From Neorhizobium galegae bv. officinalis (lineage in GTDB: Bacteria > Pseudomonadota > Alphaproteobacteria > Rhizobiales > Rhizobiaceae): a stretch of 64,000 nucleotides of DNA. The notes under the pieces are model-generated. The model was not told where the DNA came from. It made no database searches and saw only the letters and a program-made list of their open reading frames with translations. The stretch spans positions 62,001 through 126,000 of the forward strand of contig CCRI01000014.1 in assembly GCA_000985875.1 (NCBI GenBank), written 5' to 3'. A program made the translations under genes and the position numbers. Positions 8,146-16,297 of the stretch are shown one piece after another. The stretch's first letter is position 1, and each line of letters starts with the position of its first letter.

Positions 8146-8601
8146 TCAGCCCAGGCCCACGAACTTCCGCAGCAGGGCCGTCAGTTGTTGGCGCTCGTCA
8201 CCGGTAAGGTTGGCGCCGACCGAGTCTTCGTAGGTGAAGAACCATTGGCTCGCCTGCTTCACCCTTGTCACCGCTTCCGGCGTCAGCGTAATCTCCACGG
8301 CGCGGCGGTCGCCATCCGGCACCTTCCGCGAAACGAGGTTCTGGTCCTCCAGTGCCCGGATCAGCTTGGTCATATGGGCTCGCTTGATCATGAGCCGTTG
8401 GCCGAGCACGCTCTGGCGGATGCCGGGATTGTGGAGAATGACCCAGAGCACGGAGAATTCCCCGGGCTTCAGATTATGCTCGCCGACCTCTTCGAAAAAC
8501 CGCTCGTAGATCTTGAGCTGCGCCAGCCGCATCAGGAAGCCGAGCGCCGAATTGAGCCGATCTAGTTCGACCTCGTCTGCCGTGCGGATCGGCATGTCCA
8601 T
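8146..8601 (-). CDS. MarR-family transcriptional regulator
   Basis: This 151-residue winged-helix protein has a central region (NPGIRQSVLGQRLMIKRAHMTKLIRALEDQ) that is the MarR recognition helix area, followed by the wing VPDGDRRAVEITLT. It lies 12 bases after the crotonase gene and 25 before the amidohydrolase gene. MarR regulators of hydroxycinnamate pathways (FerR/CouR/HcaR type) usually repress and respond to the CoA thioester. The context makes that role likely here, with the inverted repeat at 9465-9493 as candidate site. Confidence 0.86.
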   Translation of the reverse strand: MDMPIRTADEVELDRLNSALGFLMRLAQLKIYERFFEEVGEHNLKPGEFSVLWVILHNPGIRQSVLGQRLMIKRAHMTKLIRALEDQNLVSRKVPDGDRRAVEITLTPEAVTRVKQASQWFFTYEDSVGANLTGDERQQLTALLRKFVGLG

Positions 8602-8613
8602 GGGCGTTTCCCC

Positions 8614-9408
8614 TTATGCCGAACCAGGCGCCTTCAGCCGTGCGGCGCGTTTTTCCAGGAAGGCGCGCAGACGCTCTTCTGCCTCCGGGCTGGTGGCGGT
8701 GAAGGAGGCAATGAAGGATTCGACGAAAAGCCCGTCCTCCTTCGCCATGTCCTGGATACGCGGCAGGGCGTTGATGACGGCGTAATTGGAAATTTCGGCG
8801 TTGCTGGCGGCTGCTTCCGCAAGCTCATGCGCCTTCTGCCGGGCCATGCCCTTTTCGACGACGTATTGCGCCAGGTTCCAGCGCTCGGCCTCTTCCGCCG
8901 AGGCGACGCGGCCGGTCAGCATCATGTCGGTCATGCGGGCGACGCCCATCAGCCGCGCGGCACGCACCGAGCCGCCGCCGCCGACGAAAATGCCGCGCTG
9001 GCCTTCCGGCAGCGCGAAGAAAGCGGACTTGTCCGCGACGCGGATATGGGTGGAGGCCGCCAGTTCGAGCCCGCCGCCGACCACCGCGCCATGCAGCGCG
9101 GAAATCCACGGGATCGTGCCGTGTTCGATGCCGGCAAACACCGCATGCCAGCGGCGCGAACCATGCACGCCCTGGATCGGCGTTTTCTTGACGTGTTCGG
9201 CAAGATCGAGCCCGGCGCAGAAATGGTCGCCATGGCCGAAAAGAACGACGGCTTTCGCCTCGCTTTCGGCCCGCGCCACGGTCTCGGCAATCGTTTCGAC
9301 GAAACGGTCGCTGATCGCATTGCGCTTTTCCGGACGATTGAGACCTATATGGGCAACATTGCCCTTGAGCTCATAGGTCACGAAGCTGGTTGCCGTCTGA
9401 TCGGCCAT
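8614..9408 (-). CDS. Enoyl-CoA hydratase/isomerase (crotonase) family, feruloyl-CoA hydratase-like
   Basis: From the ATG at 9408 this is a 264-residue crotonase. The first oxyanion-hole strand is GHGDHFCAGLDLAEH and the second is HGAVVGGGLELAAST. The start is preceded by GGAGGAG about 10 bases upstream; an ATG three codons earlier is too close to it, and a longer in-frame extension would overrun the divergent promoter region. The enzyme hydrates, or hydrates and cleaves, a CoA-activated enoyl side chain. Opposite the feruloyl-CoA-synthase-like gene, a hydroxycinnamoyl-CoA hydratase or hydratase/lyase is the natural reading. Confidence 0.85.
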   Translation of the reverse strand: MADQTATSFVTYELKGNVAHIGLNRPEKRNAISDRFVETIAETVARAESEAKAVVLFGHGDHFCAGLDLAEHVKKTPIQGVHGSRRWHAVFAGIEHGTIPWISALHGAVVGGGLELAASTHIRVADKSAFFALPEGQRGIFVGGGGSVRAARLMGVARMTDMMLTGRVASAEEAERWNLAQYVVEKGMARQKAHELAEAAASNAEISNYAVINALPRIQDMAKEDGLFVESFIASFTATSPEAEERLRAFLEKRAARLKAPGSA

Positions 9409-9464
9409 CTTATGCATTCTCCTCCAGCAACGGACGCTCCCCAGCCCGTCATCAGTTTTTGATC

Positions 9465-9493
9465 GTTTACAGGGAGATTGTTTCTTTGTAAAC
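9465..9493. promoter_or_regulatory. Inverted repeat GTTTAC-N17-GTAAAC in divergent promoter region
   Basis: The 133-base gap between the divergent crotonase and ligase genes holds GTTTAC (9465-9470) and GTAAAC (9488-9493). It is the most AT-rich stretch of the gap and the only clear symmetry. A MarR-type protein encoded next door is the likely binder; this is inference from position. Confidence 0.45.
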
Positions 9494-9541
9494 AAATTTT
9501 GGGAGCCCGAGAGGGAGCATTGACGTCTGGGAGGAGAAGTC

Positions 9542-11398
9542 ATGAGCGCCAAACCTGTGCGTGACGTAAAGCTGTGGTCGCCCGTGGTCGGCTGGGAAGA
9601 GCGGCCGAACGGCGAATTCGTGGTCTGGCGGGAGGATCAGCTCGGACCCTATCCCGACAAAATCAACGAGCGGCTGGTCCATTGGGCAAAAATCGCGCCC
9701 GACCGCACTTGGATGGCGGACCGCGAAGGGGCGGGCGAGTGGCGCAGGGTGAGCTATGCGGAAGCGCTCGATCAGGTGCGGCGCATCGGCCAGTTCCTGC
9801 TGGACATGAAGCTTTCGGCTGAAAATCCGCTGGTCATCCTCTCGGAAAACTCCATCGAACATGCGCTGATGGCGCTCGGCGCCCAGCACGTCGGCATCCC
9901 GTCCGCAGCGATTGCGCCGGCTTATGCGACGATTTCCTCCGATTTTTCGAAGCTGTACGATATCGCAAAACAGATCACCCCCGGCCTGATCTTCGCCGAC
10001 GATGCGGGGGCCTTCCGCAAGGCCGTCGATACGGCTTTCGGCGCGGATGTCCCCTTTGCCGGGATGCGCAATCTGCCCGAGGGCCGGTCCAATACGTATC
10101 TTCTCGATGACATTCTCAAGACCGAGCCCACTCCCGCGGTCGATAAGGCTTTCGATGCGGTCGGGCCGGATACGGTCGCGAAATTCCTGTTCACCTCGGG
10201 CACGACCGGTTCGCCCAAGGCGGTCATCCAGACCCAGCGCATGCTCTGCTCCAACCAGGAAATGGTCACCGACTGTTATTCCTATTTCCGCGACGAGCCG
10301 CCGGTCCTGGTCGACTGGGCGCCCTGGAACCACACCGCCAGCGGCAACAAGGTCTTCAACATCGCCATCTATAACGGCGGCACCTATTACATCGACCGCG
10401 GCAAGCCGAGCCCGGCGCTGATGGCCCAGACGATCACCAACCTGAAGGAAATCTCGCCGACCTGGTATTTCAACGTGCCGGCCGGTTACGAAATGCTGAT
10501 CCAGGCGATGCGCGAGGACGAGGGGCTTCGCAAGACCTTCTTCCAGGACCTGAAATTGCTGATGTATGCCGGCGCCGGCATGGCGCAGCACACCTGGGAC
10601 GCGCTGATCGAGCTTTCCGAAATGACGATCGGCGAACAGGTGCCGCTTGGCACCGGCATCGGCTCCACCGAGACCGCGCCTTTCGCGATCTTCTGCACCG
10701 ACCCGCAGGAAAAGCCCGGCAATATCGGCATCCCCGCACAGGGCGTGACCATGAAACTGGTGCCGATCGACGACAAATACGAGCTTCGCCTCAAGGGCCC
10801 GAACGTCACCCCCGGATACTGGCGCAACGAGAAGCTGACCAGGGAAGCTTTCGACGAAGAAGGCTTTTACCGGATCGGCGATGCGGTGAAGTTCGCCGTT
10901 CCCGGCGATCCGCGCCAGGGCTTTTATTTCGACGGACGCACGGCGGAGAACTTCAAGCTGCAGACCGGCACCTGGGTGGCAGTCGGCGTGCTGCGTGCTC
11001 AGCTCGTCAACCAGTTCGGCGGGCTGATTCGCGATGCGGTGATCACCGGCGAGAACCGGGCCGAGCTCGGGGCGCTGGCGGTGCCCTTCATGCCTGCACT
11101 GCGGGAACTGATCGGCGGCGAAGCCGGCCTTTCCGACGAGGCGGTAGTGGCCCATCCGAAGGTGAGGGCGGCGATCGCCGAACGGCTGAAGGAACACCAG
11201 AAACAGTCGAGCGGTTCGGCGACGCGGGTGATGCGCATGATGCTGATGACCCAGCCGCTGCGCTTCGAAAAGGGCGAAGTGACCGACAAGGGGTCGATCA
11301 ACCAGCGCGCCGTGCTCGCCCATCGCGGTGATCTCGTCGAGGAACTCTACGGCGATGCGCCGGGCGTGATCAGGGTTGGCAAGGAGCTGGCGGCATGA
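9542..11398 (+). CDS. fcs: Feruloyl-CoA synthase-like AMP-dependent acid-CoA ligase
   Basis: This 618-residue ANL-superfamily ligase activates a carboxylic acid through an acyl-adenylate to its CoA thioester. The P-loop-like A3 motif is FLFTSGTTGSPKAVIQT, the A5 region is LGTGIGSTETAP and the A7/A8 hinge region is YRIGDAVKF...FDGRTAENFKL. The N-terminal ...RPNGEFVVWREDQLGPYP and ADREGAGEWRRVSYAEAL, with the VDWAPWNHTASGN block, are characteristic of the feruloyl-CoA synthase group and not of fatty acyl ligases. It overlaps the downstream SDR by ATGA, so the two are coupled. The expected substrate is ferulate, p-coumarate or a similar phenylpropenoid. Confidence 0.82.
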   Translation: MSAKPVRDVKLWSPVVGWEERPNGEFVVWREDQLGPYPDKINERLVHWAKIAPDRTWMADREGAGEWRRVSYAEALDQVRRIGQFLLDMKLSAENPLVILSENSIEHALMALGAQHVGIPSAAIAPAYATISSDFSKLYDIAKQITPGLIFADDAGAFRKAVDTAFGADVPFAGMRNLPEGRSNTYLLDDILKTEPTPAVDKAFDAVGPDTVAKFLFTSGTTGSPKAVIQTQRMLCSNQEMVTDCYSYFRDEPPVLVDWAPWNHTASGNKVFNIAIYNGGTYYIDRGKPSPALMAQTITNLKEISPTWYFNVPAGYEMLIQAMREDEGLRKTFFQDLKLLMYAGAGMAQHTWDALIELSEMTIGEQVPLGTGIGSTETAPFAIFCTDPQEKPGNIGIPAQGVTMKLVPIDDKYELRLKGPNVTPGYWRNEKLTREAFDEEGFYRIGDAVKFAVPGDPRQGFYFDGRTAENFKLQTGTWVAVGVLRAQLVNQFGGLIRDAVITGENRAELGALAVPFMPALRELIGGEAGLSDEAVVAHPKVRAAIAERLKEHQKQSSGSATRVMRMMLMTQPLRFEKGEVTDKGSINQRAVLAHRGDLVEELYGDAPGVIRVGKELAA

Positions 11399-12156
11399 GG
11401 ATCGAAGGAACAAGCGCTGTCGTCACAGGCGGCGGATCGGGGCTCGGCGAAGCGACGGCGCGGCTGCTCGCGAAACTCGGAGCCGTGGTGCATGTCTTCG
11501 ACCGCAACCAGGCCGCTGCCGAAAAGGTCGCGAGCGAGATCGGCGGCGTGGCGCTCTCGGGCGACGTGACGAGCGAGGACGATGCGACGAGAGCCCTGGA
11601 TGTTGCGGCCAAGGCCGGCGACGGATTGCGCATCCTCGTCAACTGCGCCGGCATCGGCACGGCGGGGCGCATCGTCGGCAAGAACGGCCCGATGCCGCTT
11701 GCCGATTTCGAGCGGGTGATCCGTGTCAACCTGGTCGGCACTTTCAACATGCTGCGGCTTGCCGCCGAGCGCATGACGGGCCTGCCGGAGCGGGAAGACA
11801 AGGCGCGCGGCGTCATCGTCAACACGGCCTCAGTCGCCGCCTTCGAGGGACAGATCGGCCAGGCGGCCTATGCGGCCTCCAAGGGCGGCATCGTTTCGCT
11901 GGCCTTGCCGGCGGCGCGCGAATTCTCCCGCTTCGGCATCCGCGTCAACACGGTGGCGCCCGGCATCTTCCTGACGCCGCTGCTGTATGAACTGCCGCAG
12001 GAGGCGCAGGACAGTTTTGCTGCCGCCATCCCCTATCCTTCGCGACTGGGCGCCCCCGGCGAATTCGCCGATGCGGTGCGGTTTGTGATCGAGAACCAGT
12101 ATATCAACGGCGAAGTGATCCGGCTTGACGGCGCGCTGCGCATGCAGCCGCGGTGA
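11395..12156 (+). CDS. Short-chain dehydrogenase, 3-hydroxyacyl-CoA dehydrogenase type
   Basis: This 253-residue classical SDR has the NAD(P) motif VVTGGGSGLGEA (residues 9-20), acidic D37-like residue in VFDRNQ (NAD preference), NCAG, a catalytic serine in NTASVAAF and the YAASKGG Tyr/Lys pair. It is closest in layout to type-II 3-hydroxyacyl-CoA dehydrogenases (short GGVALSGDVT segment, PxxxRxG near the C-terminus). Coupled to the ligase gene, it would oxidise the 3-hydroxyacyl-CoA made by the crotonase, as in the beta-oxidative hydroxycinnamate route described in Agrobacterium fabrum. Confidence 0.82.
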   Translation: MRIEGTSAVVTGGGSGLGEATARLLAKLGAVVHVFDRNQAAAEKVASEIGGVALSGDVTSEDDATRALDVAAKAGDGLRILVNCAGIGTAGRIVGKNGPMPLADFERVIRVNLVGTFNMLRLAAERMTGLPEREDKARGVIVNTASVAAFEGQIGQAAYAASKGGIVSLALPAAREFSRFGIRVNTVAPGIFLTPLLYELPQEAQDSFAAAIPYPSRLGAPGEFADAVRFVIENQYINGEVIRLDGALRMQPR

Positions 12157-12162
12157 CCGATC

Positions 12163-13770
12163 ATGTCGTTGGCGGATCAGGCCGACCGGACACTGGAACT
12201 TCTCGCCCTGACGCCGGGCTGGCACCGGCTCAAGGAACTCCGCGAGGATTGCGACGACGAGACGGTCGCGGCAATCCTCGATGAGGCGGCGAATTTTGCC
12301 GAAGGGGTGCTGGCGCCGCTGAACGCGGTCGGCGACCGGATGGGCGCACGGGTCGTTGATGGCCGGGTGAAGACGCCGGACGGGTTTGCCGACGCTTTCA
12401 GGCAGTATGCCGAGGCGGGCTGGCTCGGCATGGATATTCCGGAAAAATTCGGCGGCCAGGGCGTTCCTCTCACATTGCATGCCGCCTGTGCACCGCTGTT
12501 CGAGCGGGGATGCGTGGCGCTTATGATGGCGGCGGGCTCGACCCGTGCGGCGGCGCATCTTCTGGCGGAAGCAGCCGACGAGGCGACCGCGAACGAATGG
12601 GTGCCGAAACTCACCGCCGGCGAATGGGCGGCGACGATCTGCATTTCCGAGCCGGAAGCGGGCTCGGATGTCGGCCGGCTGCGCACAAAAGCCGAATCGC
12701 GCGACGGCGAATGGCTGATCACCGGCCAGAAGATCTGGATCTCCTTCGGCGACCACGACATGGCGGAGCGCATCGGCCATTGCCTGCTCGCCCGCACCAA
12801 CGGAGAGCCGGGCACGCGCGGCATCAGCCTGTTTCTGGTGCCGAACCTTATCGACGGCCAGCCGAACGGCATTTCTATCGACCGGATCGAGGAGAAGATG
12901 GGCCTGCACGGCTCGCCCACCTGCGCCATGCGGTTCGAGGGGGCCAGGGGCATCATGCTCGGCCGCGAAGGGCGCGGCCTGCCGCAACTTTTCACCATGA
13001 TCGAGCTGATGCGGCTGCTGACCGGCTGCCAGGGGCTGGGCATCGCGTCCGCCGCTGCCGATATCGCCGAGGACTATGCCAAGGAGCGCCGTCAGGGCGG
13101 ACGGCCGGACCAGCCGCCGGTGCCGATATCGAGCCATCCGGATGTACAGCGCCAGCTTCATGACATCCGCAGCTCCACGGAAGTCCTGCGCGCCGCCATT
13201 CTCGAACTCGCCACGACCATGGATATCGCCCGACAGGAGCCCGAATCCGGGCTGGAGGATTTCACCGGCTGGATGCTGCCGCTGATCAAGAATTTTGGCG
13301 CGGCGGCGGCGTTTGAGACCGCGAATGCGGCGATCCAGGTGCTCGGCGGCGTCGGTTACACCCGCGACTGGCCGCTCGAACAATATCTGCGCGATGCCCG
13401 TATCATGACCATCTACGAAGGTACGACGGGCATGCAGGCGCTGGATTTCCTGACCCGCCGCCTCTGGCGCGACGAAGGCCGGGGACTTGCCCTCTTCCTG
13501 GAGAAGGCGCGCGACGAGATCGACGCCTATATCGCCGAACATCCGCAGGCTTCGGATACCGTCCTTGCTGTTCTCGACGGCTTCGAATTGCTGAGCGGTC
13601 GGATGACGGCGCTGCAATCCGATCCCGACGCGGCCCTCTATCGTGCCGACAGCTATATGCGGGCCGCCTGGGCGGCGGTTTCCGCCTGGATGGCGCTACG
13701 CATTGCGGAGACCAGGGCGGTGGAAAGCCTTTCCGCGCAGTTCGCATTCCATAGCGCACGCTGCGCCTGA
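12163..13770 (+). CDS. Acyl-CoA dehydrogenase
   Basis: This 535-residue flavoprotein has acyl-CoA dehydrogenase N-terminal, middle (ICISEPEAGSDVGRLRTKA, then ITGQKIWISFGDHD) and C-terminal domains. The late block IYEGTTGMQALDFLTRR carries the usual catalytic-base glutamate region. At this length it belongs to the longer (DmdC/FadE5-like) group, which tolerates bulky acyl groups. It starts 6 bases after the SDR stop. In this operon it could desaturate a dihydro-phenylpropanoyl-CoA and feed it into the same hydratase/dehydrogenase steps; this is inference from context. Confidence 0.85.
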   Translation: MSLADQADRTLELLALTPGWHRLKELREDCDDETVAAILDEAANFAEGVLAPLNAVGDRMGARVVDGRVKTPDGFADAFRQYAEAGWLGMDIPEKFGGQGVPLTLHAACAPLFERGCVALMMAAGSTRAAAHLLAEAADEATANEWVPKLTAGEWAATICISEPEAGSDVGRLRTKAESRDGEWLITGQKIWISFGDHDMAERIGHCLLARTNGEPGTRGISLFLVPNLIDGQPNGISIDRIEEKMGLHGSPTCAMRFEGARGIMLGREGRGLPQLFTMIELMRLLTGCQGLGIASAAADIAEDYAKERRQGGRPDQPPVPISSHPDVQRQLHDIRSSTEVLRAAILELATTMDIARQEPESGLEDFTGWMLPLIKNFGAAAAFETANAAIQVLGGVGYTRDWPLEQYLRDARIMTIYEGTTGMQALDFLTRRLWRDEGRGLALFLEKARDEIDAYIAEHPQASDTVLAVLDGFELLSGRMTALQSDPDAALYRADSYMRAAWAAVSAWMALRIAETRAVESLSAQFAFHSARCA

Positions 13771-13843
13771 GCCGATCGCCTGCGCGCCATGTGGCGGAGT
13801 TGCGAAACCGCGGAAAATATGTGCGTGATGCCGGTCAGGATTT

Positions 13844-13860
13844 TTTCTCGAAACGAGAAA
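13844..13860. promoter_or_regulatory. Palindromic LysR operator candidate (site 1)
   Basis: TTTCTCGAAACGAGAAA is a perfect inverted repeat (arms TTTCTCG/CGAGAAA, AAA centre). It ends 4 bases before the GTG start of the LysR gene and overlaps its ribosome-binding site, which would suit autorepression. A near-identical 17-mer stands before the next operon (14836-14852). Confidence 0.65.
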
Positions 13861-13864
13861 GACA

Positions 13865-14773
13865 GTGAACATACTTCTCGACATCGGCGCCTTTCTGGCA
13901 ACCGCCCGCGCCGGCAGCTTTTCCGCCGCTGGGCGTGACCTGGGCGTCGCGACCTCGGTCATCACCAAGCGCGTCAAGCGGCTCGAAGAGCATCTGAACA
14001 CCCAGCTTTTCGTGCGCACCACCAGGCGCTTGGCCCTGACGCTCGATGGCGAAAGGCTGCGGCCGCGCCTGCAACTCCTGGTCGGCGAGATCGAGGAGAC
14101 GCTGGCCACGCCCAATACCCATGAACTGGGCCTGACCGGTTCGCTGCGCATCAAGGCGCCGACGACGCTGACCTCGATGTTCTTCGGGGATATCTGCGCC
14201 GCATTCCAGGCGGCCAATCCGCGGGTGAAGATGGAGATCGTGCTGATTGACCGCTCGGTCAATCCGCTGGAAGAGGGGTTCGACGTGGCGATCGGCGCGC
14301 TGCCGCAATCCTACGCTTATGTGATCGACCACCCGCTTTGCCCTTATCCGCGCGTCCTCTGCGCATCGCGGGATTATCTCGCCAGCCGCAAGCTGCCGAA
14401 GATGCCGACGGAACTGGTCGGCCACGCGTGCATCACCTTCCACACGATCGGCACGACCTGGACCTTTCAGATGGAGACGAGCACGCTCAACGTCGAAATC
14501 ACCTCGAATTTCACCGCCAATGACAGCCGCGTCCTGCTCGCCGCCGCCCGTCAGGGGCTGGGATTGGCGATTCTGCCGAGATTCCTTGCGCAGTCGGATC
14601 TCGACAGCGGCCTCCTCGAAGAGGTGATGCCGGAATTTCCGGTCGAGCCGCTCTGGGTAAAGGCCTCCGTGCCCAGGATCAAGATGAACAAGGTCGTAGT
14701 ATCGGAGTTCGTATCCTATGTGCAGAAGCGGTTTTCGGAAGGGGTGCCGGACCAGGTCATTCCGATGTTCTGA
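13865..14773 (+). CDS. LysR-family transcriptional regulator
   Basis: This 302-residue regulator has an N-terminal winged HTH (FLATARAGSFSAAGRDLGVATSVITKRV, residues ~11-38) and a LysR substrate-binding domain (GSLRIKAPTTLTSMFF onward, with the DVAIGAL and GLAILPRF patches). The GTG at 13865 is the only start consistent with the palindrome and GAGAAAG ribosome site directly upstream. It is transcribed in the same direction as the aconitase X operon, which starts 176 bases after its stop. The shared palindromes make it the probable regulator of that operon. Confidence 0.88.
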   Translation: MNILLDIGAFLATARAGSFSAAGRDLGVATSVITKRVKRLEEHLNTQLFVRTTRRLALTLDGERLRPRLQLLVGEIEETLATPNTHELGLTGSLRIKAPTTLTSMFFGDICAAFQAANPRVKMEIVLIDRSVNPLEEGFDVAIGALPQSYAYVIDHPLCPYPRVLCASRDYLASRKLPKMPTELVGHACITFHTIGTTWTFQMETSTLNVEITSNFTANDSRVLLAAARQGLGLAILPRFLAQSDLDSGLLEEVMPEFPVEPLWVKASVPRIKMNKVVVSEFVSYVQKRFSEGVPDQVIPMF

Positions 14774-14835
14774 GAAGATCTCCGAACGCCTCCGCAGCTT
14801 TTGACGCCAAGCCGCTGAAATCTTTCAGCTGAACC

Positions 14836-14852
14836 TTTCTCGAAACAAGAAA
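14836..14852. promoter_or_regulatory. Palindromic LysR operator candidate (site 2)
   Basis: TTTCTCGAAACAAGAAA matches the palindrome in front of the LysR gene at 16 of 17 positions and lies 97 bases before the start of the FAD oxidoreductase gene. Two copies at the two promoters of a regulator and its neighbour are good circumstantial evidence for a shared operator. Confidence 0.65.
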
Positions 14853-14949
14853 GCTGATCGCATCACTTGCCGGGTTCAAGGTAGGCCGGCTTGGGTTACG
14901 ATCATTCCCAAGGCGCCGGGAGGGCGCGGCATTGTAGTGGGAGGCTTCC

Positions 14950-16287
14950 ATGGCGGAAACGCTGAGCAGGGAAACGCGGATCGTCAGGCGCGAGAAGTCG
15001 CCGCCGTTCCGCAAGCTCAAGGCGGATATCTGCGTCGTCGGCGCCGGAATCGCGGGGATTTCGGCAGCACTTGAAGCCGCCCGGCTTGGCCGCAAGGTCG
15101 TCATCGTCGATGGCCAGGCGGCGCTCGGCGGTCAGGCGGTCAATTCGATCATCGCCACCTTCTGCGGCCTGTTCTCGAACGGCACGCATGGCTACCAGTT
15201 CACCTATGGTGTCGCCGACAGGCTGCTTGCCCATCTCGAAAGCCAGGACCAGTCGATCTACTACCGCCACGGCCCGAACACGACGGTCGTTTATTACGAC
15301 GAAGTGGTCCTTGGCCGCTGGATGGAACAGAGCATTCTGGAGGCTGGCATAGAGGTCGTGCTCGGCGCACAGATCCTCGACGTGCATGTGGAAGGCCGGC
15401 GCGTCGTCCAGACCGATTTCATGACCCGCTACGGCGGCGTCTCGATCGAGGCGACCGGCTGGGTGGAGGCGAGCGGCGACGCGGCGCTCGTCTGGCAGGC
15501 CGGTTTTGCCTGCCGCCAGCCGGAAAAGGGCGGCGTCTTCGGCACCCAGATGGTGGTGCTGGAAAACATCGACGAAGCCAGGCAGCCGACCCGCTACGAG
15601 ATCGGCGACCGGATGAAGGAAAAGGCCGCGAGCTACGGCCTGCTGCGCCGCGAAGGCCTCGGCTTCACCATTCCCGGCCGCGGCATTGCCGCCATGAACA
15701 TGACCCATGTGGAAACCCCGCTCGATCCGGTCGAGGCGTCAAAGAAGGCGCTCGAAGGCAAGGACCAGGCGGCCCGAGCCGTGGAATTCCTGAAGACGGA
15801 ATTCCCGGAATGTTTCGGCAATGCCCGCATCCGCTCCTTCGGTTTGCCGGGCATCCGCCAGACCCGCTGGATCGCCGGCAGCCATCACCTGACCGTCGAC
15901 GAGATCAAGGCCGGCACCAGGTTCGACGACGCGGTTGCCCGCACCGCCTGGCCGATCGAGCTGCACGATCACGGCGACGGCCACCACTGGATCACCTTCG
16001 ACGAAGAACACGCCCATTACATCCCGCTCGGCAGCTTGACGCCGGGCGAATGCGACAACATCGCCGCCGCCGGCCGCTGCGTCGATGCGGATTCGGCAGC
16101 GCTTTCGAGCATCCGCGTCATGGGCCCCTGCATCGCCATGGGCATGGCCGCGGCCAACGCGCTCGACCTTGCCGGAACCGGCAGCGTGCACCAGATCGAC
16201 CGCGATGCACTGCGCGAGCGGGTTTCCGACAACGTCGAAAAGAAGCATTATCGCTGGACGGGCGCGGAAACGCGCGCCGCATCGTGA
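14950..16287 (+). CDS. FAD-dependent oxidoreductase (FAD_oxidored family)
   Basis: This 445-residue flavoprotein has the Rossmann motif VVGAGIAGIS at ~29-38, with GAGIAG at G31-G36, and the acidic strand end IVDG, followed by GGQAVNSIIATFCG. The C-terminal FAD contacts fall in AAGRCVDADSAALSS...MGMAAANA. The pattern matches the PF12831 family, which oxidises small hydroxy or amino compounds of mostly unknown identity. It is the first gene of an operon with aconitase X, SDR and polyol dehydrogenase genes, 10 bases before the aconitase X large subunit. The substrate is unknown. Confidence 0.82.
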   Translation: MAETLSRETRIVRREKSPPFRKLKADICVVGAGIAGISAALEAARLGRKVVIVDGQAALGGQAVNSIIATFCGLFSNGTHGYQFTYGVADRLLAHLESQDQSIYYRHGPNTTVVYYDEVVLGRWMEQSILEAGIEVVLGAQILDVHVEGRRVVQTDFMTRYGGVSIEATGWVEASGDAALVWQAGFACRQPEKGGVFGTQMVVLENIDEARQPTRYEIGDRMKEKAASYGLLRREGLGFTIPGRGIAAMNMTHVETPLDPVEASKKALEGKDQAARAVEFLKTEFPECFGNARIRSFGLPGIRQTRWIAGSHHLTVDEIKAGTRFDDAVARTAWPIELHDHGDGHHWITFDEEHAHYIPLGSLTPGECDNIAAAGRCVDADSAALSSIRVMGPCIAMGMAAANALDLAGTGSVHQIDRDALRERVSDNVEKKHYRWTGAETRAAS

Positions 16288-16297
16288 GGAGGGTCCG

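Noticed and set aside
9467-11413. Long leftward frame opposite the feruloyl-CoA-synthase-like gene
   Set aside because: No domain or ribosome site is visible, and it covers the divergent promoter region. The plus-strand ligase motifs are decisive.
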